Of a stretch of 6,032 nucleotides of DNA, positions 5,466-6,032 are shown in pieces. Source of the stretch: an uncultured Clostridia bacterium (GTDB taxonomy: Bacteria; Bacillota; Clostridia; Oscillospirales; Ruminococcaceae); assembly GCA_947385505.1 (NCBI GenBank), contig CANDLP010000159.1, forward strand, positions 1 to 6,032. The letters are read 5' to 3'. Below the pieces are notes generated by a model, which was not told the DNA's origin, ran no database searches, and was given only the letters and a program-made list of their open reading frames with translations. Numbering within the stretch: the first letter of the stretch is position 1; every line of letters starts with the position of its first letter. Position numbers and translations under genes: made by a program.

Positions 5466-5514
5466 GAAGAAACGTGTGGAAGCGCTTCGATACGTAACAG
5501 GGGATGTTTTCTTT

Positions 5515-5655
5515 TGCAGGGCGCGTCTCCTCCTCTCTTGCAGAGCGCAGTTTACGCGTTAAGCAATGGAGTGTCGCCCTCTGCGGAGTGCAACAAAAGA
5601 GGCTTTGACCCTTTTGAAAACCCACCACCCTTTGAAAAGGGCGGACGGAAACTTT
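5515..5655. repeat. Structured intergenic element, probably an interspersed non-coding repeat
   Basis: A GC-richer block in AT-rich surroundings. GCAGAG (5540-5545 region) can pair with CTCTGC near 5579-5584. Two neighbouring hairpins end the block: CAAAAG-a-GG/CC-CTTTTG (5594-5616, 6-nt loop) and CC-a-CCCTT/AAGGG-c-GG (5625-5644). From memory, similar paired hairpins of the form caaaaggg..cccttttg, followed by a CCCTTT/AAAGGG hairpin, recur between genes in gut Clostridia. That recollection is unverified. The short frames across the block have no RBS and I do not call them genes. Confidence 0.4.
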
Positions 5656-5760
5656 AATACCATAATTTAAAAGCCCCACCTTTAAATATGCAAGCTGTAA
5701 ATGTAACGGAGCATTAGTATAATTTAAAATCAGTATAAGCGGGTTTAAAATAATATTAAA
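5656..5760. other. AT-rich non-coding stretch
   Basis: Contains the small hairpin ATTTAAAAG/CTTTAAAT near 5666-5689 and repeated TAATTTAAAA motifs (about 5664 and 5718). No gene, promoter or RNA was recognised. Confidence 0.4.
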
Positions 5761-5789
5761 ACGGCAAGAAGAAAAAATCTTCCTGCCGT
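5761..5789 (-). terminator. Terminator-like hairpin, probably for a minus-strand transcript
   Basis: ACGGCA-a-GAAGA (5761-5772) pairs with TCTTC-c-TGCCGT (5778-5789), 11 pairs with one mismatch and a 5-nt loop. The minus strand continues with TTTTAATATTATTTT, a better U-tract than the plus strand (CTTATATTAT). It could end a transcript coming from the right of the window, or act in both directions. Confidence 0.55.
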
Positions 5790-6032
5790 CTTATATTATC
5801 GCAATCCAAAAAATAATAATGCTCAACTTGTTAATCAAAAAGCTTTTATATTATTACGTTGCTTATTAGGGGCTTTAATCCGGACCCTGTCTCTTTTTGG
5901 CGTTCAAACAGGAACAGAGAAGGTGGTATATCACATATGCAGCGCCTATAGGTTTTTATTCTTCGGGGTAATACAAAAATTAGGGTAAGATACCTGTTGG
6001 CTTACCTATGAGTACGCCCGTTTTATCAAATA
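5790..6032. other. Right-edge stretch without a recognised gene
   Basis: All frames are broken by stops. A hairpin TA-g-GGTAAG/CTTACCTA (5981-6008, 11-nt loop) is visible, and the composition is more mixed than in the AT-rich spacer before it. This could be a structured RNA transcribed on the minus strand and ended by the hairpin at 5761-5789. I could not match it to 6S, SRP, tmRNA, RNase P or a riboswitch. Confidence 0.3.

Noticed and set aside
5380..5679. Overlapping plus and minus frames across the structured block
   Set aside because: Both strands are open over the same hairpin-rich DNA without RBS; structure rather than codons explains the sequence.
5902..5909. GTTCAAAC resembling a tRNA T-loop
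   Set aside because: No matching acceptor stem, D-arm or anticodon arm around it on either strand.
5980..6032. Possible last 16 codons of a minus-strand gene entering from the right
   Set aside because: Too short to judge; no recognisable C-terminus and the region looks more like structured non-coding DNA.

Overview
The window looks like a chromosomal segment of a gut-type Gram-positive Clostridia, most likely Oscillospiraceae/Ruminococcus-like. The signs are strong Shine-Dalgarno (SD) sites, sigma-A-type promoters, AT-rich intergenic DNA, a surface protein with an LPXTG-like anchor, a CE2-like acetyl esterase, and an Rpn-family nuclease with an RAEG-repeat tail. The taxonomic call is inference; no rRNA or tRNA is visible.

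Layout. Positions 1-1010 (minus strand) hold most of an SGNH/CE2-type carbohydrate esterase whose last few residues run off the left edge. It is divergent from an Rpn-family PD-(D/E)XK nuclease gene (1167-2072, plus); the two have back-to-back sigma-A promoters. The 3' portion of the rpn gene (418 bp) is repeated in tandem right after the stop codon (1655-2072 and 2081-2498, one silent mismatch), and a GC-rich terminator follows (2569-2598). Positions 2599-3077 are an AT-rich leader/intergenic region with dyads and a candidate promoter. Positions 3078-4952 encode a 624-residue secreted, C-terminally anchored surface protein of unknown ligand, closed by a very strong terminator (4987-5022). The last kilobase (5023-6032) has no convincing gene. 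It holds two strikingly similar 48-bp perfect-arm palindromes, a cluster of hairpins that looks like an interspersed intergenic element, and a terminator-like hairpin.

Most interesting point. Rpn proteins are known phage-defence toxins whose C-terminal part is translated separately from an internal start and acts as antitoxin (RpnS inhibits RpnL). Here the internal start is obvious: a perfect TAAGGAGG, 8 nt before an in-frame ATG at codon 187. In addition, exactly this antitoxin cistron, with its own SD, has been duplicated as a free-standing gene downstream. A single transcript would then encode the toxin, the embedded antitoxin and a second, identical antitoxin. The esterase and the surface protein appear to be unrelated housekeeping/glycan-use neighbours rather than parts of the defence module.
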